Assembly (NCBI RefSeq): GCF_004349215.1
Contig: NZ_SMKU01000011.1
Coordinates: 1 to 64,000, forward strand
DNA length: 64,000 nt
Direction: 5' to 3'
Source of the DNA: Actinomadura rubrisoli
GTDB taxonomy: Bacteria > Actinomycetota > Actinomycetes > Streptosporangiales > Streptosporangiaceae
Made by a program: the position numbers and the translations under genes. Numbering within the stretch: the first letter of the stretch is position 1; each line of letters opens with the position of its first letter. Below are positions 1-8,182 of the stretch, piece after piece. The notes beneath the pieces were generated by a model. It ran no database searches, was not told the DNA's origin, and worked only from the letters and a program-made list of their open reading frames with translations.

Positions 1-13
1 CCCGCGGGGCGGG

Positions 14-3004
14 TCAGTTGCGGGCCTCGGCCTCGCGGCGCGAGGTGGCGAACAGGGCCAGCCGGTGCGCGGTGGCGGCGGCCTCGCCGCGGCTGGTGAC
101 CTCCAGCTTGCCCAGGATGTTGGAGACGTGGACGCTGGCCGTCTTGGCGGAGATGAACAGGGTCTCGGCGATGTCGCGGTTGCTGCGGCCCTCCGCCACC
201 AGGCGCAGCACCTCGTACTCGCGCGGCGTCAGGCCGAGCGGCGCGGCGGTCTCGGCGCCGCCCCGGCGCGGGGCGCGGGTGCGGCGCAGCAGGTCGTCGA
301 CGCACGCGGCGAGCGGCGCGGCGCCCAGGTCCTGGGCGATCTCGGACGCGGCGCCCAGCCGCTCGGCCGCCCCCTCGTGGTCGCCGCCGGCGAGGGCGGC
401 CTCGGCGGCGCGGGCCAGGGCCTCGGCGCGGTTGAACGGGTTGCCGAGCGTGTGCCACGTGTCGGCGGCCGCGTCCCACGCCGGCTGGTCGAGGACGCCG
501 CGGGCGCGGTCGGCCTCGGCGTTGAACATGAGCCGGTAGGCGGCCTGGAGGGGACCGGCCACCTGGAGCCGGGCGGCCCGTCCCACGATGTGCTCCAGCG
601 CCGCCGACGCCTCGGAGGACGCGGTGGCCGGCGTCGCGGCGCCCAGCTCGGCGCAGGCCGTCGCGCCGATGACGAGCACCGGCCACGCGTAGCGGGCATC
701 GTCGGGCAGGCCCGACTTGTCGATCACCTCGCGCACCGCGTCGAGCGCGTCGGCGGGACGTCCCTCGGCGAGCGCGAACCGGGCCTCCAGCCGCAGCGTG
801 GCGAAGTAGTCCTGGGTCTTGAGCCACTTCATCTTGAGGGTCATGACCTCGCGCGCCGCGGCGAGCCGCTCCCGGGCGGTGGGCAGGTCGCCGCGCGCCA
901 GCGCCACCTCGCCGGACAGGACGAGCAGCGACGTGCGGATCGTGATGGCGGGGTCCTGGTCCATGGCCTGCTTCAGGACGGCGACGGCCTCGTCCCAGCG
1001 GCCGAGCGACACCAGCGGCTCGGCCTGGTTGATGCACAGGAAGCTGCCCTGGGTGCGGGTGACGCCGAGCTCGCGCGCCTTCTCGGTGCCGCGCCGCGCG
1101 ACGGCGGCCGCCTCCTCGTGCCGCCCGGCGCCCTCCAGGTAGTGCGACTTGACCACCGCGTAGCGGAGCCTGACCCGCTGGTCGCCGCTGCGCAGGACGG
1201 CCGCCTCGACGTCGGCGAGCGGCGCGGCCGGGGAGGCGTAGGCGGCGGCGTGGGAGTCGTAGTCGATGTCGGCGCAGAACAGCGTCATGAGCGCGTCGGC
1301 CTCGGTGACCGGGTCGGCCAGCTCGCGGGCGATGGCCAGCGACTCGCTCGCCGCCGCGCGGGCCTCGTCGATGTCGGTGGTGAGGCGCACGTACGTGGCG
1401 AGCGTGGTCAGCACCCGGGCGCGCAACGCGGTGGGCGGATCGCCGCGCAGGGCCTTCTCCGCGGCGCGCAGATCCTCGACGAAACCGGGCCGCGCCACCT
1501 GGTAGTACATGCGGGCGCGCAGCTCCAGCAGTGCCGCCGAGCGGGCCCTGACCTCCGCCGGGCCCCGGACGCCGGACGCACCGGCCGCCTCGATGTCGCG
1601 CAGCGCGGCGGAGGCGAGCTTGATGCCGCGGTCGTACTCGCCGGCCTGGTCGGCGGCGAAGGCGGCGTCCTCCAGGACCTTGACGTGGTCGGCGCCGATG
1701 CGCTCCGCCGCGTCCGGGACCCGCTCCCACAGCTCCAGGACGCGCGACAGCATCGTCAGGCATTCGGCGTAGGCGAGGGCCTTGCGGGCGTCGGCGGCGG
1801 CGCGCCAGGACGCGACCAGCGCCCAGGTCGTGTCGTGGGCCGCGAGCCAGTGGTGGCTCAGCTCCACCCACAGCCGACCGGACGGGACGAGCCCGGGATC
1901 GTTCTCCAGTGCCTGCGCGTAGCGGGTGTGGAGGCGCGTGTACTCGCCGGGCAGGAGGTCGTCGTGGACGGCCTCGCGGATCAGGGCGTGCCGGAACGCA
2001 TAGCCGTCGCCGTCCACGACCAGCACGTTGGCCGCGACGGCCGGGCGCAGCACGCGGGTCAGCGCCGCGTCGTCGAGCCCGGACACGGCGGCCAGCAGCG
2101 CGTGCTCGATGCGGGTGCCGCCGCCGCTGGCGTCGCGGAGCACGTCCTGGGTCTCCTCGGGGAGCCGCTGGACGCCGGCGAGCAGCAGGTCGCGCAGGGA
2201 CTCGGGCAGCTCGCATGCGAGCGTGCCGTCGTCATCGAGGAGGGCCTCCACGAACAGCGGGTTGCCCTCGCTGCGGGCGGCGATCCGGTCGATCAGGCCG
2301 GGCGGCGGCGCCTGGCCGAGGATCTCGGTGACGAGCGCGTCGACGTCGGCGCGCTCCAGCCGGGCGAGCTCCAGCCGCCGGACGCGCTCGACGCGCTCCA
2401 GCCCGGCCAGCAGGGGCCGCAGCGGATGGGTGCGGTGCAGCTCGTCGACCCGGTAGGTCATGACGATCAGCAGCGGCACGGCGGTGACGTTGCGCATCAG
2501 GAAGGACAGCAGGTCGCGGGTGGAGCGGTCGGCCCAGTGCGCGTCCTCGATCACCAGCACGACCGGGCCGCGCTCGGCCAGCCGCTCCAGCAGGGTCAGC
2601 ACCACCTCGAACAGGCGGGCGCGCTCCTCGCCGGACGCGGCGTCGGACTCCGGCTCCCCGAACTCCGGCAGCAGCCGGGCGAGGCAGCCGGTGTCGCCCC
2701 GGGGCACGAGTCCGGCGACGCCGTCGATGCCGATGTCGCGGACGAGCCCGCGCAGCACGGTGGTGAACGGGGCGAACGGCAGGCCGTCCGAGCCGAGCTC
2801 CAGGCAGCCGCCGAGGAGCAGCCGGGCGCGCGGGCCGTCGGGGCGGGTCAGGACGGCGGCGAACTCGCGGATCAGGCGCGTCTTGCCGAGGCCCGCCTCG
2901 CCCCCGACCAGCACGGCCCCGGGGGCGGCGGCGAGGGCCTGCCGTAGCTGCCCCAGCTCGGCGGATCTGCCGACCAGGGGAGGGGACATCCCGCGCGAGT
3001 TCAC
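14..3004 (-). CDS. LuxR family transcriptional regulator with AAA ATPase domain (LAL type)
   Basis: Large ATP-binding regulator (996 aa) of the MalT/LAL type: an N-terminal STAND/AAA ATPase senses a signal and a C-terminal LuxR domain binds DNA. Seen: Walker A GGEAGLGKT at residues 34-42, Walker B-like VLVIED near 149-154, a long Ala/Glu-rich helical middle like TPR-type repeats, and a LuxR HTH at about 925-983 (starts LTPREYEVLRLV, ends before a short basic tail). The start is GTG at 3004; an in-frame ATG at 2989 is an alternative. It faces the CaiB gene in the same direction with 42 bp between them. Length is normal for the family (about 900-1000 aa). The inducer and targets cannot be read from sequence. 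Confidence 0.93.
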   Translation of the reverse strand: MNSRGMSPPLVGRSAELGQLRQALAAAPGAVLVGGEAGLGKTRLIREFAAVLTRPDGPRARLLLGGCLELGSDGLPFAPFTTVLRGLVRDIGIDGVAGLVPRGDTGCLARLLPEFGEPESDAASGEERARLFEVVLTLLERLAERGPVVLVIEDAHWADRSTRDLLSFLMRNVTAVPLLIVMTYRVDELHRTHPLRPLLAGLERVERVRRLELARLERADVDALVTEILGQAPPPGLIDRIAARSEGNPLFVEALLDDDGTLACELPESLRDLLLAGVQRLPEETQDVLRDASGGGTRIEHALLAAVSGLDDAALTRVLRPAVAANVLVVDGDGYAFRHALIREAVHDDLLPGEYTRLHTRYAQALENDPGLVPSGRLWVELSHHWLAAHDTTWALVASWRAAADARKALAYAECLTMLSRVLELWERVPDAAERIGADHVKVLEDAAFAADQAGEYDRGIKLASAALRDIEAAGASGVRGPAEVRARSAALLELRARMYYQVARPGFVEDLRAAEKALRGDPPTALRARVLTTLATYVRLTTDIDEARAAASESLAIARELADPVTEADALMTLFCADIDYDSHAAAYASPAAPLADVEAAVLRSGDQRVRLRYAVVKSHYLEGAGRHEEAAAVARRGTEKARELGVTRTQGSFLCINQAEPLVSLGRWDEAVAVLKQAMDQDPAITIRTSLLVLSGEVALARGDLPTARERLAAAREVMTLKMKWLKTQDYFATLRLEARFALAEGRPADALDAVREVIDKSGLPDDARYAWPVLVIGATACAELGAATPATASSEASAALEHIVGRAARLQVAGPLQAAYRLMFNAEADRARGVLDQPAWDAAADTWHTLGNPFNRAEALARAAEAALAGGDHEGAAERLGAASEIAQDLGAAPLAACVDDLLRRTRAPRRGGAETAAPLGLTPREYEVLRLVAEGRSNRDIAETLFISAKTASVHVSNILGKLEVTSRGEAAATAHRLALFATSRREAEARN

Positions 3005-3046
3005 CCCATCAGCATGCCAAACGGATTCGAGTGTTCGGTACCAGTA

Positions 3047-4081
3047 TCACTCTGTGAGACGCCGCCAGGTCTGGCCGCGGTGTTCGTCCAGCTCCGCGAC
3101 CTCCCCCCGCGGCAGCGGCGGGTGCGCGACCGTGCGGACGGGACCGCCCTCCCAGACCCCGCGCGCCCGGAAATGATCGAGCTCCAGCATCTCCGCGCGG
3201 GTCAGGATCGGCGCGACCGGCGCCCCGGCCGCGCCCAGCCGCCCGACCGCCTCGTCCCGGGTGAGCCGCGCGACGGCCGCCGCGACCGCCGCGTCCAGCT
3301 CCGCGACCCGGCCGAGCCGCTCGGCGAACGGGACGCCCGCGAGCCCGTCGAGATCGAGGGCGCGGCAGGTGGCGGCCCAGAGCCGCTCCTCCGAGACGAC
3401 CCCCAGCGTGATCTTCTGCCCGTCCTTCGTCCGGTACACGCCGTAGCCGGGCACCGGCCCCGACGCCGAGCGCGCGGCCGCCCGGGGGACGGTGCCGACC
3501 CAGTGCGCCAGGACGTCCGCCATCCCGAGGTCGATGCGGTCGCCGCCCCCGCCCGCGCGGGCCTTGAGGCACGCGGCGGTGATCGCGAAGGCGGCCATCG
3601 TGGCGGCCGCCATGTCGGCCAGGGGAAGCTCGTCGGCGGCGGGGGAGACGGCGTCGTCCGGCAGGGCGGCGGCGTAGGCGCGGTAGTTGACGTCGTGCCC
3701 GGGGACGTCCGACAGCGGCCCCTCGGCCCCGTACCCGGAGATCGAGCAGTACACGAGCCCCGGATTGGCCTCGCGCAGCGCCTCGTACCCGACCCCGAGC
3801 CGCTCGGCCACCCCGGGGCGGAACCCTTCGACGAACACCTCGGCCCCGGCCGCCAGCTCCCGGCACCGCGCCCGCCCGTCCGCCGACTTCAGATCGAGCG
3901 CCAGGCTCCGCTTGTGCCGGTTGAGCAGGTCGAAGTGGCCGCGGAACATCCGCATCGGCTCCCCGCCCGGCGGCTCCACCTTGATCACGTCGGCGCCGAG
4001 CTGGGCGAGCAGCTGCGTGGTGTACGGGCCGGGCCGCCACATCGTCAGGTCCAGCACCCGCAGTCCGTCCAGCGGCGCCAT
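3047..4081 (-). CDS. CaiB/BaiF family CoA transferase or alpha-methylacyl-CoA racemase-like protein
   Basis: Family III CoA-transferase fold, 344 aa, cytoplasmic, acting on acyl-CoA thioesters. The N-terminus LDGLRVLDLT and the DVIKVEPPGGEP segment (31-42) are family hallmarks. GHDVNY (His129) and LADMAAATM (Asp156) correspond by motif to the catalytic His and Asp of mycobacterial racemase MCR. The later glutamate region (TLGVVSEERLW) looks more like ordinary CaiB proteins, so racemase versus CoA transferase is not resolved. The ATG at 4081 has a good ribosome site (GGAGG, 6 nt upstream). No partner acyl-CoA dehydrogenase or ligase lies nearby. Confidence 0.88.
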   Translation of the reverse strand: MAPLDGLRVLDLTMWRPGPYTTQLLAQLGADVIKVEPPGGEPMRMFRGHFDLLNRHKRSLALDLKSADGRARCRELAAGAEVFVEGFRPGVAERLGVGYEALREANPGLVYCSISGYGAEGPLSDVPGHDVNYRAYAAALPDDAVSPAADELPLADMAAATMAAFAITAACLKARAGGGGDRIDLGMADVLAHWVGTVPRAAARSASGPVPGYGVYRTKDGQKITLGVVSEERLWAATCRALDLDGLAGVPFAERLGRVAELDAAVAAAVARLTRDEAVGRLGAAGAPVAPILTRAEMLELDHFRARGVWEGGPVRTVAHPPLPRGEVAELDEHRGQTWRRLTE

Positions 4082-4150
4082 CGCTCACCTCCGTCTGGCA
4101 ACGGTGCCGTGCCGGACCCCGGACGTCAAGCGAGCGCTTGGTTGTGCTGA

Positions 4151-4369
4151 TCAGACCACCGACCCGGTCAGGGGATTGTGCTCCTTTCCGGTGTTCCCGC
4201 ACATCCGGCACGGCTCCCTCACCCGCTCCCAGGTGATGACCCCGGACGCGTCGCGGTACGGCCGTTCCGGTTCCCACCAGGCCGAACCGAGGCAGATCCG
4301 GCACGTCCAATCGTCGCGATCACACCACTCGCACGGCACGTTCCCGCAGCGCTCGCGCTTGCCGTTCAT
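4151..4369 (-). CDS. small CxxC zinc-finger-like protein (72 aa)
   Basis: Unrecognised 72-aa Cys-rich protein. Cys pairs occur as CGNVPCEWC, CRIC and CRMCGNTGK; the last resembles a DnaJ-type CxxCxGxG zinc knuckle. Tryptophan-rich, otherwise polar, no membrane segment. The ATG at 4369 overlaps the TGA of the upstream small gene (ATGA), which decides the start; the frame runs open further upstream but that part looks non-coding. It is last in an operon with a similar 51-aa protein, a BldC-like protein and an anti-sigma-type ATPase. Probably binds zinc (inference); might act as an adaptor or regulator. Confidence 0.6.
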   Translation of the reverse strand: MNGKRERCGNVPCEWCDRDDWTCRICLGSAWWEPERPYRDASGVITWERVREPCRMCGNTGKEHNPLTGSVV

Positions 4370-4521
4370 CGGCACTTCCCTGTTCCGCCGCACACGTGGC
4401 AGCTCTCGGTGACCTTCCGCCAGGTGACCGAGCCGTCGTTCTCCATGTGCGGTCGTTCGTAGACAGCCTTGCCCGACCCCCCGCAGTGCCCGCAGTCCGG
4501 AGGCTGGTCTTGCTTGCCCAC
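4366..4521 (-). CDS. very small DnaJ-type zinc-knuckle protein (51 aa)
   Basis: A 51-aa gene easily missed because it is short and starts with GTG. It carries two CxxCxGxGK knuckles (CGHCGGSGK at 10-18, CHVCGGTGK at 41-49), the pattern of the DnaJ zinc domain without a J domain. The start GTG at 4521 has a strong ribosome site (GGAGG, 7 nt upstream), and its TGA overlaps the ATG of the next small CxxC gene, implying translational coupling. The central stretch (HMENDGSVTWRKVTESC) is related in spacing to its neighbour (DASGVITWERVREPC), so the two look like a tandem duplication. Function unknown; zinc binding is inferred. Confidence 0.6.
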   Translation of the reverse strand: MGKQDQPPDCGHCGGSGKAVYERPHMENDGSVTWRKVTESCHVCGGTGKCR

Positions 4522-4622
4522 CGCTCAGCCTCCACGACACCGCCGGGGGTTCAGCATTGCCCACCGGCCTCACCGCCGTCCAACACCCCACGCCGAACCT
4601 GGAGGGGGCAGACGCTTGCGGG

Positions 4623-4838
4623 CTACACCACTCGCGGCTGCGCGCCTTCTTTGAGCAGTTCCAAAATCGCAGCCCTGGGATAGCGACGGTGACCTCCGAG
4701 TGTCCACGTATATGGAAGCCACCCCTCAAGCGCCCAACGCGAGACGGTCTTAGGATCCACGCGGAACATCATCGCCACTTCACCCGGGGTCAACAGGGGC
4801 TCGTAGTCCGGCATTTGCTGGGACATGTCGATAGTCAC
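4623..4838 (-). CDS. BldC-like MerR-family DNA-binding protein
   Basis: Short (71 aa) winged-helix protein with the BldC/excisionase-type HTH: LLTPGEVAMMFRVDPKTVSRWA followed by the wing LGGHRRYPRAAI. Streptomyces BldC, a developmental regulator, is 68 aa and nearly the same in these segments, so this is a BldC paralogue or relative; the GWLPYTW stretch before the wing differs from canonical BldC, hence no symbol. GTG at 4838 overlaps the TGA of the ATPase gene (GTGA) right after GGAGGAG; an ATG at 4826 is an alternative. Likely a DNA-binding partner in the operon. Confidence 0.82.
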   Translation of the reverse strand: MTIDMSQQMPDYEPLLTPGEVAMMFRVDPKTVSRWALEGWLPYTWTLGGHRRYPRAAILELLKEGAQPRVV

Positions 4839-5311
4839 CCTCCTCCTGCGGCGGTCATCCGCAAGACCGCCCAGACAGTTTTGCCATCGTGTTCCGTCTT
4901 CACCCCGTGCCGCTTGGAGAGGTGCTCCACGATGCCCATGCCCCAGCCGTGAGGATCCGGCGCATCGTCGGAGACCGGTTGCGAGGGCATCGTCAGGTCC
5001 GGCTCGCTCCGCTTGGGCCTCTTCTTGGATCGGTCGTGGACTTCGATCCTGAGCCCGTCCCTGGCAATGAACATGCGCAAGGTGATGGGCTGGTCTCCAT
5101 TGGTATGCCGGACGGCATTGGCGACCAGTTCATCAGCCACCAGCACCGCAGCCTCGACCGTCGTAGCCCCCACGCCCCACTTGATCGCAGTGGCCTTAAC
5201 GATGCACCGGACGTCGGCCAGGACGCTCGGTGTGTTAGCCACACTGTGGCGCACCGCCATAGGGCCAGCGCCCTGCTGCGCGGCCTTCGCCCCGTCCAGG
5301 ATCGCGGTCAT
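4835..5311 (-). CDS. ATP-binding protein of the anti-sigma factor type (HATPase_c_2)
   Basis: RsbW/SpoIIAB-like GHKL ATPase, 158 aa, cytoplasmic. N-box ELVANAVRHT and G-box GWGMGIVEHL are both intact, so ATP binding is likely. Members either bind and phosphorylate anti-anti-sigma proteins or act with a neighbouring DNA-binding protein. The ATG at 5311 overlaps the stop of the 90-aa gene upstream and its own stop overlaps the BldC-like start, so all are co-translated. No STAS-domain antagonist is next to it. In many actinomycetes such ATPases sit beside XRE regulators, as here, with undefined function. Confidence 0.85.
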   Translation of the reverse strand: MTAILDGAKAAQQGAGPMAVRHSVANTPSVLADVRCIVKATAIKWGVGATTVEAAVLVADELVANAVRHTNGDQPITLRMFIARDGLRIEVHDRSKKRPKRSEPDLTMPSQPVSDDAPDPHGWGMGIVEHLSKRHGVKTEHDGKTVWAVLRMTAAGGG

Positions 5312-5580
5312 AGTTCACTGCTCCCCGTCCGGACCTGGGCGGCCAGCTCGTCTTGTTTCGCCATGAGTTCGGTCAGTATGGCTTTAGTCCTGGCGGTAAG
5401 CGTGTCCACTAAACGATCGTCGAGACTGGCGCCCTCAGGGCGGCGGAGATGAACGATCCACAGCTCGGTAGTGGGGGATTGGTAGGGCTCCGCCCAACGG
5501 CTGGTCGGTATCTCGTAGCCCGGCAACGGGTCCGTGTGATCGATGCGGGGAACTCCTCCCCGACGTCCGTCGAAGCTCAT
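5308..5580 (-). CDS. hypothetical protein (90 aa)
   Basis: Not recognised. A 90-aa soluble protein with an N-terminal Arg/Gly/Pro-rich stretch and a C-terminal helix (about 50-88) rich in Leu, Asp, Lys and Glu that could form a coiled coil. It overlaps the ATPase start by 4 bp (ATGA), so it is probably a stoichiometric partner of the ATPase. No convincing Shine-Dalgarno lies before the ATG at 5580. The 92-bp gap to the XRE gene is somewhat AT-richer and may hold a promoter. In similar actinomycete loci this place is taken by small DUF397-like proteins, but I do not see that family's motifs here. Confidence 0.65.
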   Translation of the reverse strand: MSFDGRRGGVPRIDHTDPLPGYEIPTSRWAEPYQSPTTELWIVHLRRPEGASLDDRLVDTLTARTKAILTELMAKQDELAAQVRTGSSEL

Positions 5581-5672
5581 AGCAAAGGACGTTAAGACGA
5601 GTCCGGAGACGTGTCATGTGTACTTTCGCCGTGACAGATGGCGAAGTACCCCGAGGTGTAACCGTACCTAGA

Positions 5673-6842
5673 TCAAAACTCCAGGCGAAGGAAGTCGGCC
5701 ATCTCTCGCATCTCAGGAGTAAGGGTGCGCCGCTTCGCAACGATATTACCCATGATGTCCCTAGCCATTCGCTGGTTCACGATCCACTGGGGACTAGCGT
5801 TCCGGATCTCTTGCAAGATCTCGAAAGCCTCGGAACGCCTCCTCAATTTGACGTTCGCCTTCGCTACGTCCAGGCGGTGGCGGTTCCTGTTGTTGGAGGT
5901 GGGCAGCAGCCCTTCGGAGGGGATCTGCTCGGAGAGGGAGAGGACCACGTCGGGGTGGTCCTCGATCATGGCGTTCTCAGCCCTCTTCATGGCCACGGTC
6001 ACCGGACCGAAGGTCCGGAGGAAGTCTGCCGGCGGAGCGAACTCGCGGCCCATGCGGGTGGCAGCAGCTCCCGCGAGGCTCAAGGCGTCGTCAGCCTCTC
6101 CCGGCTCGGAGTTCCGTACAGAAGCGGTCGAGTGACGGAGCAGCAGCCATCCCCAGGCCGACAGCTCCGCAAGCGTTGCCCTCGACATGCGCGGCTCGGT
6201 CTCGTCAGCCCACTGGGCAGAGAGATTTAGAGTCTTCTCCAGCTTCCCCTGTCGGATCAGCAGCCAGCACCAGGTGTTCACGGTGGCAGCAGTGTCCAGA
6301 CGGTCTGCGGAATCATCCAGAGCCCTCTGGAGGGCCATCTCAGCCGCGTCGAACTGCCGGGTCTGTGTCAGTAGCCAACCCGTCAGATGGAGTACCCGAG
6401 ACCTGATCTGACGTCCCTGCTTGCCGAGGGCGTCCGCGTCTCGGATCAGTGCAGGGAGTAGCAGTCCAAGCTCGGTGAAGGCGTCCTGAGCGAACAGCGG
6501 CATAGCGTTCTGCGCAGCGAGGGCAACCCCGGACGCGGTTGGGGCCTCCTCCGGTTCGGGGCCAGCCTTCCCTACAAGGGCGGCCCGGACCGGTGCCCAC
6601 TGATCGAGCGTCTCTTGAGGAGCATCGTCCGCATCAGGGCGGACGACCAGCTCTGTTGTGGGGACTCTCAGGGCGGTGGCCAGCTTTCGGAGCGTCTCCA
6701 GGCGAGTGTCTTCACGCTCACCCTGCTCAAGCTTCCTCACCAGGCCCAAGGACACCCCGGACAGGGTGGCAAGGTCCCGCTGGGTGAGTCCGCGGCGCTT
6801 CCTGACGGCTTGAATGCGCTCTCCGAGGCTCGCAACGCTCAT
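5673..6842 (-). CDS. XRE family helix-turn-helix regulator with helical-repeat C-terminus
   Basis: 389-aa DNA-binding protein. An XRE/Cro HTH occupies residues about 5-60 (IQAVRKRRGLTQRDLATLSG, then GLVRKLEQG). A long alpha-helical region follows (about 90-380), resembling TPR-like repeats, as in actinomycete XRE regulators next to anti-sigma-type ATPases. It heads the minus-strand cluster of 90-aa protein, ATPase, BldC-like and CxxC proteins, 92 bp upstream of them, and is probably their regulator. Codon use looks less GC-biased than the 8-64 kb genes, hinting that this segment is more recently acquired. Start is ATG at 6842. Confidence 0.85.
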   Translation of the reverse strand: MSVASLGERIQAVRKRRGLTQRDLATLSGVSLGLVRKLEQGEREDTRLETLRKLATALRVPTTELVVRPDADDAPQETLDQWAPVRAALVGKAGPEPEEAPTASGVALAAQNAMPLFAQDAFTELGLLLPALIRDADALGKQGRQIRSRVLHLTGWLLTQTRQFDAAEMALQRALDDSADRLDTAATVNTWCWLLIRQGKLEKTLNLSAQWADETEPRMSRATLAELSAWGWLLLRHSTASVRNSEPGEADDALSLAGAAATRMGREFAPPADFLRTFGPVTVAMKRAENAMIEDHPDVVLSLSEQIPSEGLLPTSNNRNRHRLDVAKANVKLRRRSEAFEILQEIRNASPQWIVNQRMARDIMGNIVAKRRTLTPEMREMADFLRLEF

Positions 6843-6930
6843 ACGGCCATGCTAGGTAGACGAAACCTGTTTGGTAAGGCATCAGGGCGCGCTACAGCTT
6901 CAGGTAGTCAGCCGGTCTACTCGCGTATCA

Positions 6931-6962
6931 GCTAGTGCGGTGGCCACCAACGTTCACCGGGT
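6931..6962 (+). repeat. left terminal inverted repeat of the IS630-type element
   Basis: Thirty-two bases, 31 of them identical to the reverse complement of 8151-8182. It contains the 5' TA presumed to be part of the target duplication. Confidence 0.8.
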
Positions 6963-7052
6963 TGGAACATGCCGGGCCGGGTCCGGGATGGGCGGGTTGA
7001 TCGGCCTCACCCCCGATAGCGGCAGGTTGTCGTCGAGGGGTGAGGAGCGCTG

Positions 7053-7410
7053 GTGCCTGAGCCCGTCAGGGCACGGCGGTTGACCGAGGACGAAGGGCGC
7101 AGGCTGCAGCAGATCGTGCGGCGGGGTAAGCACGACTCGCTCCGGGTCCGCCGGGCGATGATCATCATGGTGTCCGCGTCCGGGACGTCGACCCTGGCGA
7201 GCGCGCGCCTGGTCCAGCCAAGCTCGGGTGCCCGTTCACCCGCTGGAGCCTGCGCAAACCCGCCGACCACCTCGCCACCCACAGCCACCGGAGGGTGCAG
7301 ATCGGGCGAGAGCGGCTGCGGGGGTTCCTGCACAAACACGGGATCACTTTCAGCGCACCCACACCCGGAAGTCGTCAAACGACCCCGACTGGTCACAGAT
7401 GGCGTTGCCG
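7053..7410 (+). pseudogene. IS630 family transposase N-terminal remnant
   Basis: The GTG at 7053 follows a good ribosome site (GAGGAG) and opens an IS630-type N-terminus with the HTH region (LTEDEGRRLQQIVRRG, VRRAMIIMVSASGT). About 55 residues in, the coding sense jumps to a second frame (LGCPFTRWSLRKPADHL, RVQIGRERLRGFLHKHGITF) and then to a third frame (FQRTHTRKSSNDPDW), after which homology ends. The jump near 7215 also seems to have lost roughly 50 residues. So the gene has an internal deletion, at least one more frameshift and no DDE catalytic core. Confident as a transposase relic; exact breakpoints are approximate. Confidence 0.75.
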
Positions 7411-7419
7411 CAATCGGTG

Positions 7420-7935
7420 TTATCTACTTTTCGTCACAGGTAGCTCTCCAACATCCAGATCTTCTTGGGTGAACCCGTATACTGGGCCGCCCTCGTCGCC
7501 GTAGTACTCAATGGAGTCGCACGCCATCAACAGATCACGGCCGAACTCTGCGTATGTATCGGGTGTCAGCCGATCTTGATAGGCGGTGAGCACCGAAAGA
7601 ACGTTCACAAGCTTCTGATCATCGTCATTCGGCTGTGACGGGTTGTGGTGACTGGCATGTCGGCCGCAGGCGTGAATCAGCAGCTCGTGGTTCTCCCACT
7701 CGCCAAGCCCTTCGATGCCGACCGATACGCCCATGGCTACATACTCCACATCGAGCTCGCAGGCCGGCGTCTTGTACCGAGCACCCGCTCCGGGCTCCAT
7801 GACCATTGGCTCATCGGTGCGGGTAGTCACGTGGTAAACCTGCCAACCCGCAGTGCTCAACCTATCGAGAATCAAGACGATGTCGGCACGCTCATCGTCA
7901 TTGAGTTGGATGCGTGCAAGCTCACCGGTTGGCAT
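7420..7935 (-). CDS. hypothetical protein carried inside the IS630-type element
   Basis: 171-aa acidic, soluble protein, not recognised. Start ATG 7935 is chosen for its ribosome site (AGGGAG, 5 nt upstream); the frame is open further back but unlike protein there. Sequence features: LNDDERADIVLILDRL near the N-terminus, a Trp/Tyr-containing beta-like middle, and a His/Asn-rich patch (ACGRHASHHNPSQPNDDD) near 90-107. Codon use is visibly less GC-rich than the surrounding chromosome. It lies between the two transposase remnants in opposite orientation, so it is a passenger of the element. An immunity or regulatory role is possible but nothing in the sequence proves one. Confidence 0.7.
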   Translation of the reverse strand: MPTGELARIQLNDDERADIVLILDRLSTAGWQVYHVTTRTDEPMVMEPGAGARYKTPACELDVEYVAMGVSVGIEGLGEWENHELLIHACGRHASHHNPSQPNDDDQKLVNVLSVLTAYQDRLTPDTYAEFGRDLLMACDSIEYYGDEGGPVYGFTQEDLDVGELPVTKSR

Positions 7936-7991
7936 GCACACTCCCTTCCATGCGTTGCTGTGGCTCGCCCGCAGTGAGTCGATACTGGCAG

Positions 7992-8159
7992 ATGCACGAC
8001 AGTCACGGGGCCCTGGCCTACACGCGATGGCGCAACGCCAACGCCCACCACTCCGACGTGCTGGCCGCCCAACGCCGCGAACGCGTCCGCAGCCGCAGCG
8101 AACGCCAGGAACACCGGGGTCGCCGGCACCCCCCATTACCGCTGGATCAGACCCGGTGA
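7992..8159 (+). pseudogene. transposase C-terminal remnant
   Basis: The plus frame ending at 8159 reads ALAYTRWRNANAHHSDVL then AAQRRERVRSRSERQ, a basic tail like those ending actinomycete IS transposases of this type. Its TGA lies inside the right terminal repeat. No start of its own; the link to the N-terminal remnant was broken by the passenger gene. Family match is from memory. Confidence 0.5.
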
Positions 8160-8182
8160 ACGTTCGTGGCCACCGCACTAGC
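8151..8182 (-). repeat. right terminal inverted repeat of the IS630-type element
   Basis: Inverted copy of 6931-6962 with a single mismatch; contains the 3' TA and the stop codon of the transposase tail remnant. Confidence 0.8.

Larger units (their letters stand above)
6931..8182. mobile_element. decayed IS630-type element carrying an unrelated gene
   Basis: A 32-bp sequence at 6931-6962 (begins GCTAGTGCGGTGGCCACCAA) recurs inverted at 8151-8182 with one mismatch. A TA lies 2 nt inside each outer end (6933-6934 and 8179-8180), as expected for the TA target duplication of IS630/Tc1 elements; the mobile unit is then about 6935-8178. Inside are an IS630-like transposase N-terminus (7053 on) and C-terminal tail (to 8159), both on plus, while the catalytic middle is missing and replaced by a minus-strand gene at 7420-7935. 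The ends look intact, so it could still be moved by a transposase supplied from elsewhere. Confidence 0.75.

Noticed and set aside
65-2947. 960-aa plus-strand open frame over the LuxR gene
   Set aside because: Composed of Gly/Arg/Gln-rich shadow sequence opposite a gene with clear Walker and LuxR motifs; no domain of its own.
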